DNA from: Castellaniella sp034674885
GTDB taxonomy: Bacteria > Pseudomonadota > Gammaproteobacteria > Burkholderiales > Burkholderiaceae_B
Length of the DNA: 64,000 nt
Reading direction: 5' to 3'
Assembly: GCF_034674885.1 (NCBI RefSeq)
Contig: NZ_JAUCDS010000007.1
Location: 1 to 64,000, forward strand
Shown here piece by piece: positions 24,658 to 33,743 of the stretch. The stretch's first letter is position 1. The number at the start of each line of letters is the position of its first letter. Made by a program: the position numbers and the translations under genes. Below the pieces are notes generated by a model. It made no database searches, was not told the origin of the DNA, and saw only the letters and a list, made by a program, of their open reading frames with translations.

Positions 24658-26025
24658 TCAGGCCTTGCGCACCGGCCGCTTCCAGCCCGGCACAGTCGTC
24701 TGGCGAGGCCGCGACAGCGTCAGTTGGTCGGCGGGCGCGTCACGCGTCAGCGTGGTGCCCGCGCCCAGCGTCGCACCCCGGCCAACCCGCACCGGAGCGA
24801 CCAGCTGGGTGTCCGAGCCGATGAAGGCGTCGTCCTCGATGATCGTCTGGAATTTATTCACCCCGTCGTAGTTGCAGGTGATGGTGCCCGCCCCCACGTT
24901 GACCCGGTCGCCGATCACGGCATCCCCCAGGTAGGCCAGGTGATTGGCCTTGGACCCCCGCCCCAGGCGGGTTTTCTTCAGTTCGACGAAATTGCCGACG
25001 TGGGCCTCGGGGCCGACGTCGGCCCCCGGTCGCAGCCGGGCATAGGGGCCGATGCGGGCGGATTCGCCCACCTGGGCGCCTTCGATGTGGCTGTAGGCAT
25101 CCAGCAGGGTCCCGGCGCCGATGTCGGCATCGCGGATCACGCAATGCGGCCCCACGCGCACCCCGTCGGCCAGCCGCACGCGGCCTTCGAAGACGCAGCC
25201 GACGTCGATGAAGACATCGCGCCCGCATACGAGTTCGCCTCGCAGGTCGAAGCGGGCCGGGTCCGCCAGGGTGACCCCCTGTTCCAGCAGGCGGCGGGCC
25301 TGTTCGCCCTGCCAGATGCGTTCCAGCTGGGCCTGCTGCACGCGGCTGTTCACACCCAGGGTTTCCCAGTGCGCGGCCGGCTGGGCATGCGCCACCGGCA
25401 TGCCTTCGGCCACCGCCAGCCCGACGATGTCGGTCAGATAGTATTCGCCCTGCGCATTGCGGTTGTCGATCTGCCCCAGCCAGCGCCGCAAGGCGGCCGT
25501 GGGGGCTGCCAGGATGCCGGTATTGACCTCGGTGATGGCGCGCTCGGCGTCACTGGCGTCCTTGTGTTCGACGATGCGCTGCACGCGCCCCTGGGCGTCC
25601 CGCACGATACGCCCGTAGCCGCTGGGGTCGGCCAGCGTTTCCGTCAGCAGCGCCAGGCCCTCGCCGCGTGCCTGCAGCAAGGCCTGCAAGGTGGCCGCCT
25701 GCACCAGGGGCACGTCGCCATACAGCACCAGGCAGGTGTCGCCGGCATCGCCTTCCAGGAGATGCGGCACGGCCTGCATGACGGCATGGCCGGTGCCTTG
25801 CTGCGGCTGCTGCAGCGCGAACGTCAGGTTCTGGCCGGCATACGCCGCCTGCACGCGATCGGCGCCGTGGCCTACCACGACCACCACCCGATCGGGGTTC
25901 AGGGTGTGGGCGGCATCCAGCACGTGGCTGAGCATGGGTTGCCCGGCAATCGGGTGCAGGACTTTCGGCAGGTCGGACTGCATGCGCTTGCCCAGGCCTG
26001 CGGCCAGAATGATGATGTTCAACAT
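24658..26025 (-). CDS. glmU: bifunctional GlmU (uridylyltransferase/acetyltransferase)
   Basis: A 455-aa cytoplasmic enzyme making UDP-GlcNAc for peptidoglycan and LPS. The N-terminal pyrophosphorylase has LAAGLGKRMQSDLPKVLH and QQPQQGTGHAVM. The C-terminal left-handed beta-helix acetyltransferase begins near residue 250 and contains GNFVELKKTRLGRGSKANH with the catalytic His in ANHLAYLGDA. Full length. Confidence 0.97.
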   Translation of the reverse strand: MLNIIILAAGLGKRMQSDLPKVLHPIAGQPMLSHVLDAAHTLNPDRVVVVVGHGADRVQAAYAGQNLTFALQQPQQGTGHAVMQAVPHLLEGDAGDTCLVLYGDVPLVQAATLQALLQARGEGLALLTETLADPSGYGRIVRDAQGRVQRIVEHKDASDAERAITEVNTGILAAPTAALRRWLGQIDNRNAQGEYYLTDIVGLAVAEGMPVAHAQPAAHWETLGVNSRVQQAQLERIWQGEQARRLLEQGVTLADPARFDLRGELVCGRDVFIDVGCVFEGRVRLADGVRVGPHCVIRDADIGAGTLLDAYSHIEGAQVGESARIGPYARLRPGADVGPEAHVGNFVELKKTRLGRGSKANHLAYLGDAVIGDRVNVGAGTITCNYDGVNKFQTIIEDDAFIGSDTQLVAPVRVGRGATLGAGTTLTRDAPADQLTLSRPRQTTVPGWKRPVRKA

Positions 26026-26111
26026 AGACGGGGAATCGAAAATTGACGATGGGATTCAGGCGCCAGGCGCCATCCGGATCGGAACCGGCGGGCGCCTGGC
26101 AGGCTGGGGAA

Positions 26112-26753
26112 TCAGGCGCGAGGCTTGCGGGTGGCCCTGCCGGCAGCCTTGCCGGCGGCCTTGCTGGTCTTGCCCGGCGATGCTGCGGAAGCGGCTGCTT
26201 TCCTGGCCGTGGCGCGGGCTGGCTTTTTGGCCGCTGCAGCCGAAGCGGCGTCGGCGGCCTCGGCCATGCTGCCCAGGCTGGCGGTGGTGGCCTCGCGCAG
26301 CTGCTCGAACTGCTGCTGCACCATATTCCACCAATCACCGGCGGCCTGCGCATAGGCCTGGCCCGCCTCATCGGCCTGGGCGCCTGCTGCAGTCTGCGCC
26401 GATTTGGCCGAGCCGGCGGATTTGGCCGATTTGGCGGCCGCGCCGGGGAATACCCCGCCGGCAAACGACTGCAGCGTCTTCAGCGTGCTGCGCTGGATCT
26501 CCATCCCCTGGATGGTATTGGCCAGCATCGTGGCATTGAGCTGCAGCCAGTTCTGCACCGTCTGCAATTCACGAATGCGGCGGTCCAGGTCTTCCAGGGA
26601 CATGGCCGGCATGGCCGGGGTGTCCATGCGGCCGGCCAGGTTCTGCCAGGCCTGGCGCATCATGTCCAGGCCGGCGAACAAGGGATTGCCTGCGGCTTCG
26701 CCCTGCTGGCCGAACCCGGGCAACACAAAGGGATTGGGGGATTCCTGCGCCAT
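26112..26753 (-). CDS. phaM: PhaM-family polyhydroxyalkanoate granule protein
   Basis: A 213-aa protein. The N-terminal half matches PhaM: NPLFAGLDMMRQAWQNL, then SLEDLDRRIRELQTVQNWLQ and MLANTIQGMEIQRSTLK. The C-terminal 60 residues are a lysine/alanine/arginine-rich, histone-like tail (KKPARATARKAAA). In Ralstonia, PhaM activates PHB synthase and tethers granules to the nucleoid through such a tail. This gene implies PHB storage although the synthase is not in the window. Confidence 0.85.
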   Translation of the reverse strand: MAQESPNPFVLPGFGQQGEAAGNPLFAGLDMMRQAWQNLAGRMDTPAMPAMSLEDLDRRIRELQTVQNWLQLNATMLANTIQGMEIQRSTLKTLQSFAGGVFPGAAAKSAKSAGSAKSAQTAAGAQADEAGQAYAQAAGDWWNMVQQQFEQLREATTASLGSMAEAADAASAAAAKKPARATARKAAASAASPGKTSKAAGKAAGRATRKPRA

Positions 26754-26796
26754 GGTGGTTTACCTCCGCCGGATCGGACCGGCATCAATCAAGGGG

Positions 26797-27627
26797 TCAA
26801 GCATGCGGCGCGGTCAGGCGCTGCCGCAGTGAGTCCAGAATGCACAATTCGGCTTCCAGGGTAAAGGCGCCGTGCGTGATCATGTCCCAGAGTTCGGCCA
26901 TGTCGACGCAGCGGAATGCCAGAACCTCGCCATCGAGATTGGCCGGCGCTGCGGCGGCATGCAGCACGCAGTCGCTGAGACACACGGTCTCGACCTGATA
27001 GCCATCGGGCAGGCGGCGATGCATGCGCAGCACGGTACGCACGGGACTGTGCCCGGCCAGCTCGGTCGGCACCAGGCCGGCTTCTTCGTGGGATTCGCGC
27101 AACAGCGCCAGCGCCGGGTCTTCGCCTGCGGCCACCAGGCCGCCGGACAACGTATCCCAGAGCCCGGGATCCGTGGATTTATCGAGTGCGCGGCGCGCCA
27201 CCCACAGCCGCCCGTCCGGCGCCCAGCCGTTCAGATGCACGGCCTGCGTCAGCAGCCCCAGCGGGCGCACGGCGCCGCGTTCGATGCGCCCCAGCAGGCG
27301 GCCTTCGGCCACCACGTCCAGCAATTCGTCACGCCAGCTGCGGATGCAGCCTGCATCGCGCAACGCCAGAGCCAGACCGCGCAGCACGCCGTCCAGGCCC
27401 AGCCGGGCCGCCGGGGCCGCCGTCAGATGGGCGGCTTCGGCCTCGATGTGAACCCCGGGATGGCCGGCGATGGCGGCCAGCGCCGCAGGCCCGATCCAGC
27501 CGGCCACCCGCCCCGCGACCGTGACCGGCCGGGCGCCGATCGGCGGCAATTGCTGCGCGCGACGCACCAGCCGCGCACTGCGTGCCGACACGTCGTCCAG
27601 GGTAAATACCGCAGAGGAGGAATCCAT
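26797..27627 (-). CDS. Nudix hydrolase with N-terminal DUF4743-type domain
   Basis: A 276-aa protein. The Nudix box G-x5-E-x7-RE-x2-EE-x-G runs from GLVAAGEDPALAL to RESHEEAGL at about residues 164-186. The N-terminal 120 residues resemble the DUF4743 domain of thiamine-diphosphate-type Nudix enzymes (eukaryotic TNR3 C-terminal group). It would hydrolyse a nucleotide- or thiamine-diphosphate-like substrate. It is first in a row with phaM and glmU. Confidence 0.85.
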   Translation of the reverse strand: MDSSSAVFTLDDVSARSARLVRRAQQLPPIGARPVTVAGRVAGWIGPAALAAIAGHPGVHIEAEAAHLTAAPAARLGLDGVLRGLALALRDAGCIRSWRDELLDVVAEGRLLGRIERGAVRPLGLLTQAVHLNGWAPDGRLWVARRALDKSTDPGLWDTLSGGLVAAGEDPALALLRESHEEAGLVPTELAGHSPVRTVLRMHRRLPDGYQVETVCLSDCVLHAAAAPANLDGEVLAFRCVDMAELWDMITHGAFTLEAELCILDSLRQRLTAPHA

Positions 27628-27890
27628 CGAAACATTGTAGTGGAAGCTCGGAAGGGATAGGTGGAAACCCGTGGAAAGCCGCGAAAACCCATGAATCCAG
27701 ACGCCCCCAGCCTGTACAAGCGGGTTCGCTTCGCTATAATCCCTTCAAGCTTATAAGGACATCGCAGGCCGCCGCAGCAACCGCTTCCAGGCCTGACGAT
27801 CCGATCATGTGTGCAGGGCCCGTTCCCCCTCGTGTGTCTTTGACGAAGGTCAACCCGCCCCGAAGAACACACACAAACCAGAGGGACAAC
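27628..27890 (+). promoter_or_regulatory. upstream region of the cytochrome oxidase operon
   Basis: A 263-nt gap. A perfect TATAAT at 27735-27740 is preceded at 17 nt by CTGTAC (27712-27717), a weak -35. This would give a leader of about 145 nt before ctaC. No FNR-type box was seen in it. Confidence 0.4.
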
Positions 27891-29051
27891 ATGAAGATGG
27901 TCAGAGGGTTGTTGGGCATGATCGCGCTGTCGTGGATGACAGTCGCAACCGCGCGGGTTCAGGACATACCGGGAGGACCGGCGGTCGATCAGCTGAACGT
28001 CACTCCGGGGGTCACGCCGATCTCCCAGGAAATACACGAATTGCACTGGATGATCATGATCGTCTGTACGATCATTTTCATTGGCGTTTTTGGCGTAATG
28101 CTGTATTCCATCGTCAAACACCGGAAATCCAAAGGCTACAAGGCCGCCAAATTCGATGAAAACCTGTCCATCGAACTCACCTGGACCGTCATTCCCTTCC
28201 TGATCATCGTCGGCATGGCCATTCCGGCCACCCGCACGGTCGTCGCCATGAAGGACACCACAGGCGCCGACCTCACCATCAAGGCCACCGGCTACCAATG
28301 GAAATGGGGCTACGAATACCTCGATGGCCCGGCCACCGGCGTGCACTTCCTGTCCAATCTGTCCACGCCCCAGGACCAGATCGACGGCAAGGCCCCCAAA
28401 AGCAACACCTACCTGCTGGAAGTCGACCGCCCGCTGGTGGTGCCGGTCGACAAGAAAGTCCGCGTCGTCCTGACGGCCTCCGACGTCATCCACTCCTGGA
28501 TGGTGCCCGACTTCGGCGTCAAACAGGACGCGGTGCCCGGCTATCTGCGCGACACCTGGTTCCGCGCCGAAAAGACCGGCACCTATCGCGGCCAGTGCGC
28601 CGAACTGTGCGGCAAGAACCACGCCTACATGCCCATCGTGGTCGAGGTCAAATCCGCCGAAGACTACGCCCAGTGGGTCAAGGACCAAAAGGCCGCAATG
28701 ACGGCCGCCACCGAAGACCCCAACAAGACCTGGACCAAGGACGAACTCGTCGCAAAGGGCAAGGAAGTCTTCGCCGCCAACTGCGTGGCCTGCCACCAGG
28801 CCAACGGCCAGGGCATTCCGGGCACCTTCCCGGCCCTGAACGGCGACACGAAATTCGTCCTGGCCCCCATGAAGGACCAGATCCTCACCGAACTCAATGG
28901 CCATCCGGGCACCGCCATGGCGGCATTCCGCGACCAGCTCAATGATGTTCAACTGGCTGCCGTCATCACCTATACCCGTAACGCCTGGGACAACGCCGGA
29001 AAAGGCCCCGACCCTGTCGTGCAACCATCCGACGTCAAGGCCCTGCGCTGA
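27891..29051 (+). CDS. ctaC: cytochrome c oxidase subunit II with C-terminal cytochrome c domain
   Basis: A 386-aa caa3/aa3-type subunit II. It has a signal peptide, two membrane helices (about residues 50-110), then the cupredoxin CuA domain with CAELCGKNHAYMPI. A C-terminal heme domain is fused, with CVACH near residue 300. It accepts electrons from soluble cytochrome c and passes them to subunit I. GAGGG lies before the ATG at 27891; a longer frame upstream has no signal peptide. Confidence 0.96.
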   Translation: MKMVRGLLGMIALSWMTVATARVQDIPGGPAVDQLNVTPGVTPISQEIHELHWMIMIVCTIIFIGVFGVMLYSIVKHRKSKGYKAAKFDENLSIELTWTVIPFLIIVGMAIPATRTVVAMKDTTGADLTIKATGYQWKWGYEYLDGPATGVHFLSNLSTPQDQIDGKAPKSNTYLLEVDRPLVVPVDKKVRVVLTASDVIHSWMVPDFGVKQDAVPGYLRDTWFRAEKTGTYRGQCAELCGKNHAYMPIVVEVKSAEDYAQWVKDQKAAMTAATEDPNKTWTKDELVAKGKEVFAANCVACHQANGQGIPGTFPALNGDTKFVLAPMKDQILTELNGHPGTAMAAFRDQLNDVQLAAVITYTRNAWDNAGKGPDPVVQPSDVKALR

Positions 29052-29132
29052 TATCCATCGCGCAACGGCATTCTCCCGAACCCTATTTTTCCGCGCCGCC
29101 CTGCGTGCGGCGCGCCCTCGAAGGAGGCATTC

Positions 29133-30740
29133 ATGAGCAGCGTCACCGCAGACCACATCCCGCCCAGCGCGGGTCATGACGAACACGCGCACCACCACGT
29201 CCCCACCGGCTGGCGACGCTGGGTCTTCGCCACGAACCACAAAGACATCGGGACGATGTACCTGATCTTTTCGTTCTGCATGCTGCTCGAAGGCGGCACG
29301 CTGGCGCTATTGCTGCGCACGGAACTCTTCGAACCCGGCATCCAGTTCTTCCAGCCCGAACTGTTCAACCAGTTCACCACCATGCACGGGCTGATCATGA
29401 TCTTCGGCGCGATCATGCCGGCCTTCGTGGGCTTCGCCAACTGGATGATCCCGCTGCAGATCGGCGCGTCCGACATGGCTTTCGCGCGCATGAACAACTT
29501 CAGCTTCTGGCTGCTGCCGGTCGGCGCCATCCTGCTGACCTCGTCGTTCTTCGTGCCGGGCGGCGCCAACGCATCCGGCTGGACCATGTACGCACCGCTG
29601 TCCCTGCAGATGGGCCCGGGCATGGACTTCGCCATCTTTGCCGTGCACATCCTGGGCGCCTCGTCCATCATGGGGGCGATCAACATCATCGTCACCATCC
29701 TGAACATGCGCGCCCCCGGCATGACGTTGATGAAGATGCCGATGTTCTGCTGGTCCTGGCTGGTCACGGCCTACCTGCTGCTGGCCGTGATGCCGGTGCT
29801 GGCCGCCGCCGTCACCATGCTGCTCACCGACCGCCACTTCGGCACCCACTTCTTCAACGCCGCCGGCGGCGGCGACCCGGTGCTGTACCAGCACGTGTTC
29901 TGGTTCTTCGGACACCCCGAGGTCTACATCATGATCCTGCCGGCCTTCGGCATCGTGTCGCAGATCATCCCCACCTTCGCCCGCAAGCGCCTGTTCGGCT
30001 ATGCCTCCATGGTCTACGCCATCTGCGCCATCGCCATCCTGTCCTTCCTGGTGTGGGCGCACCACATGTTCACCACCGGCATGCCGGTCACGGCCCAGCT
30101 GTTCTTCATGTACGGCACCATGCTGATTTCCATCCCAACCGGGGTCAAGGTCTTCAACTGGACGGCCACCATGTGGCGCGGCTCCATGACCTTCGAGACC
30201 CCGATGCTGTTCGCCATCGGCTTCATCTTCGTGTTCACCATCGGCGGCTTCACCGGCCTGGTGGTGGCGGTCGCGCCGATCGACATCCAGGTCCAGGACA
30301 CCTACTACGTGGTGGCGCACTTCCACTACGTGCTGGTGGCCGGATCGCTGTTCGCCCTGTTCGGCGCCGCCTATTACTGGCTGCCCAAATGGTGCGGCCA
30401 CATGTACGACGAAAAACTGGGCAAGCTCCACTTCTGGAGCAGCATGATCTCGTTCAACATCGCGTTCTTCCCCATGCACTTCCTGGGGCTGGCCGGCATG
30501 CCGCGCCGCTACGCCGACTACGCCGCGCAGTTCACGACCTTCCACCAGGTGTCCACCATCGGCGCCTTCTGGTTCGGCCTGTCGCAACTGATCTTCATCT
30601 ACGTGGTGGTCAAGGCCGTGCGCAGCACCGGTCCCACCGTGCCTGCCTGCCCCTGGGAAACCGCCGAAGGCCTGGAATGGACCGTGCCCTCACCGGCGCC
30701 CCATCACACCTTCGTCACCCCGCCCCAGTATGAAGGCTGA
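29133..30740 (+). CDS. ctaD: cytochrome c oxidase subunit I
   Basis: A 535-aa heme-copper oxidase subunit with 12 membrane helices. Heme a ligand His is in TTMHGLIMIFG, the CuB/Tyr-cross-link motif is HPEVYIMILPAFG, CuB His pair is in VWAHHMF, and the heme a/a3 ligands are in VVAHFHYVL. It reduces oxygen and pumps protons at the inner membrane. AAGGAGG precedes the ATG by an ideal spacer. Confidence 0.98.
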   Translation: MSSVTADHIPPSAGHDEHAHHHVPTGWRRWVFATNHKDIGTMYLIFSFCMLLEGGTLALLLRTELFEPGIQFFQPELFNQFTTMHGLIMIFGAIMPAFVGFANWMIPLQIGASDMAFARMNNFSFWLLPVGAILLTSSFFVPGGANASGWTMYAPLSLQMGPGMDFAIFAVHILGASSIMGAINIIVTILNMRAPGMTLMKMPMFCWSWLVTAYLLLAVMPVLAAAVTMLLTDRHFGTHFFNAAGGGDPVLYQHVFWFFGHPEVYIMILPAFGIVSQIIPTFARKRLFGYASMVYAICAIAILSFLVWAHHMFTTGMPVTAQLFFMYGTMLISIPTGVKVFNWTATMWRGSMTFETPMLFAIGFIFVFTIGGFTGLVVAVAPIDIQVQDTYYVVAHFHYVLVAGSLFALFGAAYYWLPKWCGHMYDEKLGKLHFWSSMISFNIAFFPMHFLGLAGMPRRYADYAAQFTTFHQVSTIGAFWFGLSQLIFIYVVVKAVRSTGPTVPACPWETAEGLEWTVPSPAPHHTFVTPPQYEG

Positions 30741-30774
30741 CCCCCTGCCAACCACAAAACACCCGGAAATTCGC

Positions 30775-30891
30775 ATGACCCCTGAACAACGTCGCCGCAA
30801 TCGTCGCACCGGATGGCTCCTGGCCCTGTTTGCCGTCGCCATCCTGGTCTGGACCTTTGTCCGCGCCAACCTGTACGGGGTCGTCGATTGA
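30775..30891 (+). CDS. cytochrome oxidase small assembly protein
   Basis: A 38-aa peptide, MTPEQRRRNRRTGWLL then a single membrane helix LFAVAILVWTFV and the end ANLYGVVD. A peptide of this shape is conserved directly after subunit I in Burkholderiales oxidase operons and is usually annotated as a small assembly protein. Its stop overlaps the TTG start of the next frame. Confidence 0.75.
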   Translation: MTPEQRRRNRRTGWLLALFAVAILVWTFVRANLYGVVD

Positions 30892-31079
30892 ATGGTCCGG
30901 GTAATTTTCTACGGTCAGTGCGCACCATTGCCTGGGCTTTCCTGGGTCTGCGCAAACGCTCCGGGCACGATGACGACCTGAACCGCATCGGCCCGGCGCA
31001 CCTGATCGTGGCAGGCCTGCTGGGCGGGCTGATATTCGTATTGCTGCTGTTACTGGCCGTCAGGCTGGTCACGGCCTAG
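30888..31079 (+). CDS. DUF2970 family membrane protein
   Basis: A 63-aa protein. The N-terminal LRSVRTIAWAFLGLRKRSG and the membrane helix near the C-terminus (LLGGLIFVLLLLLAVRL) match DUF2970, found only in proteobacterial oxidase operons. The TTG at 30888 overlaps the previous stop; GTG at 30918 is an alternative start. Function unknown. In relatives cox11/ctaG usually lies before this gene; here it is missing. Confidence 0.75.
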   Translation: MNGPGNFLRSVRTIAWAFLGLRKRSGHDDDLNRIGPAHLIVAGLLGGLIFVLLLLLAVRLVTA

Positions 31080-31105
31080 AGAACAACCAGAAAGAGGAGA
31101 ACAAC

Positions 31106-31984
31106 ATGACAGCAGTTGCACAGACAGCGCATAGCGGCGAGGCTCCTTACTACTATGTCCCGCCTCAATCGGCCCACCCCATCCGAGGCAGCCTCTGCAT
31201 GCTGGCCACGCTGGTGGGCGCGGCCCTTTGGGTCAACGGCTACGCCCTGGGCCCCTGGCTATGCGGCGCAGGCATCCTGTGCATGTTCATGGTGCTGTTC
31301 GGCTGGTTCGGCGACGCCATCCGCGAATCCGAAGGCGGGCTGAACAGCAAACGCATCGACCATTCCTACCGCTGGAGCATGACCTGGTTCATCTTTTCCG
31401 AGGTCATGTTCTTTTCCGCATTCTTCGGATCGCTGTGGTACACCCGCGACGTGTCCACCCCCTGGCTGAGCACGCTGGATTCCCAGACCTGGCTGTGGCC
31501 GCACTTCGCAGGCACCTGGCCGAACTTCGGCCCGGCCGGCACCGTGGCGCCGTTCGAATCCGTGGGCCCGTTCTGGCTGCCCACCATCAACACGGCCCTG
31601 CTGCTGACGTCCGCCGTGACCCTGACCATCGCCCACCACGCGCTGCGCGCCGCGCATCGCCAAAAAGCGATCTTCTGGCTGGCCGTCACCGTCATCCTGG
31701 GCTTTACCTTCGTCGGCTGCCAGGCCTATGAATACCACCACGCCTACACCGAACTGAACTTGCGCTTCACGTCGGGTGCCTTCGGCGCGCTGTTCTACAT
31801 GCTGACGGGCTTCCACGGCTTTCACGTGATCCTGGGCGCCACCATGCTGACCGTCATCTGGTTCCGGCTGGTGCGCGGGCACTTCACCCCCGACAATCAC
31901 TTCGGCTTCGAGGGCGCGGCCTGGTACTGGCACTTCGTGGACGTGGTCTGGCTGGGCCTGTACATCTTCGTCTACTGGGTCTGA
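31106..31984 (+). CDS. ctaE: cytochrome c oxidase subunit III
   Basis: A 292-aa seven-helix membrane subunit. Conserved stretches are WFGDAIRESEGGL, FIFSEVMFFSAFFGSLW, TGFHGFHVILGA and WYWHFVDVVWLGLY. It stabilises the proton path of subunit I. RBS AGAGGAGA precedes the ATG. Confidence 0.97.
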   Translation: MTAVAQTAHSGEAPYYYVPPQSAHPIRGSLCMLATLVGAALWVNGYALGPWLCGAGILCMFMVLFGWFGDAIRESEGGLNSKRIDHSYRWSMTWFIFSEVMFFSAFFGSLWYTRDVSTPWLSTLDSQTWLWPHFAGTWPNFGPAGTVAPFESVGPFWLPTINTALLLTSAVTLTIAHHALRAAHRQKAIFWLAVTVILGFTFVGCQAYEYHHAYTELNLRFTSGAFGALFYMLTGFHGFHVILGATMLTVIWFRLVRGHFTPDNHFGFEGAAWYWHFVDVVWLGLYIFVYWV

Positions 31985-32008
31985 TCCCTGGTGGTCGGCG
32001 CCGCCGGT

Positions 32009-32221
32009 TTACCTCACGGTGACCGGCACGCCAGCAGGGTCGATCCACCCCAGGGCATGAGCCAGCAACAGAAACAGGAACAACAGGATCGACAGGCCCA
32101 CCCGCCAGGTCAGGGCCCAGGCCATGCGGCTGCTGCGGCCGTGATCCTGCATCAGAAACACCAGCGCCGAGCCCAGGCTGGCCACAATGGCTAAAAACAG
32201 GAAGACAATCAGCACTTTCAT
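32009..32221 (-). CDS. DUF2909 twin-transmembrane protein
   Basis: A 70-aa protein with two hydrophobic helices (MKVLIVFLFLAIVASLGSAL and WRVGLSILLFLFLLLAHAL). This is the DUF2909 pattern, often near SURF1 in betaproteobacteria. It lies on the opposite strand to the oxidase genes. Function unknown. Confidence 0.8.
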   Translation of the reverse strand: MKVLIVFLFLAIVASLGSALVFLMQDHGRSSRMAWALTWRVGLSILLFLFLLLAHALGWIDPAGVPVTVR

Positions 32222-32334
32222 GGATGGATCCTAGCCTTTCTATCCGTCACACTGAACCGCCACGCTCGGTGGCACAATTTTCAAACCGCCAGTCTATCTG
32301 ATCCAAAGAGCCTGTTTTCGATGTTGTCGCGCCC

Positions 32335-33129
32335 ATGATCCAGCAACGCCCCGCCTCTCGAAGAAAAACCCTGGCGACCGTCGTTTTGCTGATCCTGCTG
32401 GCCGCCGCATGCATCGCTGCCGGCCGCTGGCAGCTAAGCCGCGCCCATGATCGGGAAGCCCTCCGCGCCGCCCGCCTGGCAGGACAACAAGCCCCGGCCC
32501 TGAGGCTCACGGCCGACGCCCCCGACGGCCCGGACTGGCACCGCGCCACGGTCCAGGGACACTGGCTCAACCCTTTAACTGTACTCCTGGACAATCGCAA
32601 CCTCAAAGGTCAACCCGGCCTCTGGGTCGCCACGCCGCTGGCCTTGCTGAATGCGCCCGGCACCGCCGTGCTGGTCTTGCGCGGCTGGGTCGCCCGACCA
32701 CTGCCGCCGGCATCCCTGCCCGACCTGACCGCCGCCGATGGCCCCGTGGAAGTCCACGGCACGCTGTTGCACCGGGTGCCCCGCCTGTTCGACCTGGGCA
32801 GCCTGACCGGCCAGCCGAATACCGCCCTGCCGCAACCCTTCCCCGCCCCGGACGGCACGCTGCCCCGGGTGCAGAACCTGGCCCTGGACACCCTGGCCGC
32901 CGCGTCGGGCCTGACATTGCTGCCCGTGGTGCTGGAACAGGCCCCCGCCAAGGACGCCGGTCTGATCCAGGAATGGCCCGGGCCATCTGAAAACGCCAGC
33001 CAGAACTACAACTATGCCGGACAATGGTTCAGTTTCTCCGCCATTGCCCTGATCGCCGCCGCCGTCTTGCTGTGGCGCTCCCGACGGCGTTCCGCCGCCC
33101 CTCCGAAACCTGACTCCACCCACACATGA
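32335..33129 (+). CDS. SURF1 family oxidase assembly protein
   Basis: A 264-aa membrane protein with a helix near each end. SURF1 motifs: GRWQLSRAHDRE after the first helix, LLDNRNLKGQPGLWVATPL in the middle, and NYNYAGQWFSFSAIALI before the second helix. In Paracoccus and Rhodobacter it helps to insert heme a into subunit I. The stop overlaps the next gene by four bases. Confidence 0.93.
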   Translation: MIQQRPASRRKTLATVVLLILLAAACIAAGRWQLSRAHDREALRAARLAGQQAPALRLTADAPDGPDWHRATVQGHWLNPLTVLLDNRNLKGQPGLWVATPLALLNAPGTAVLVLRGWVARPLPPASLPDLTAADGPVEVHGTLLHRVPRLFDLGSLTGQPNTALPQPFPAPDGTLPRVQNLALDTLAAASGLTLLPVVLEQAPAKDAGLIQEWPGPSENASQNYNYAGQWFSFSAIALIAAAVLLWRSRRRSAAPPKPDSTHT

Positions 33130-33734
33130 CGACCGCCCCTGCCCGCCCTCGTTCCCTCACCCCGCTCATCGCGATCTTTTTGGTCGCCCTGGCGCCCGTC
33201 GTCTTTGCCCTGCTGGCCTACTATGTGCCCGCGCTGGGCCTGCGGCCTGCGGTCCAGACCCAGTACGGCCAACTGGTGGAACCCCAGCGCCCGATCCCCG
33301 CCCTGAACCTGCGCGACAGCCAGGGCCAGGCCTACGATCTGAACCAGCTCAAGGGCCAATGGCTGCTGATCAGCGTCGGGACGGGCGCCTGCCCCGAATC
33401 CTGCGTGCGCGGCCTGTTCGTGCTGCGCAATTCCCACGCCAGCCAGGGCAAGAACGTAGACCGGCTGGAACGCATCCTGTTCGTGACCGATGACGCGCCC
33501 ATCGCCCCGGTGGTGGGCGAGGCCTACGTCGGCACCCACGTGCTGCGGGCCGACCCGGCCCAGCTGGCCGCATGGCTGGCCCCCGGCGCCGCCGACCCCG
33601 CAGCCGCCCTGGCCAAGGGCCTGTGGATCGTGGACCCCCTGGGCCACCTGATGATGCAGTTCCCGGACGGCGAAGACCCCGAAGGCGTGCGCGACGACAT
33701 CCGCGCCCTGCTGAAAAATTCCCGGATCGGCTGA
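33126..33734 (+). CDS. membrane-anchored thioredoxin-fold protein, SCO-like
   Basis: A 202-aa protein. One N-terminal membrane helix (IAIFLVALAPVVFALLAYYV) is followed by a thioredoxin-like domain with TGACPESCVRGLF, a CxxxC pair as in SCO proteins, and LWIVDPLGHLMMQFP. The downstream His ligand of SCO is not obvious. It is a conserved member of betaproteobacterial ctaA loci and probably works in CuA assembly or thiol handling. Confidence 0.75.
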   Translation: MTTAPARPRSLTPLIAIFLVALAPVVFALLAYYVPALGLRPAVQTQYGQLVEPQRPIPALNLRDSQGQAYDLNQLKGQWLLISVGTGACPESCVRGLFVLRNSHASQGKNVDRLERILFVTDDAPIAPVVGEAYVGTHVLRADPAQLAAWLAPGAADPAAALAKGLWIVDPLGHLMMQFPDGEDPEGVRDDIRALLKNSRIG

Positions 33735-33743
33735 GCCCCGCGC

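Noticed and set aside
27423..29240. A 605-codon open frame opposite ctaC
   Set aside because: It spans the ctaC gene and its promoter on the other strand and has no recognisable motif.
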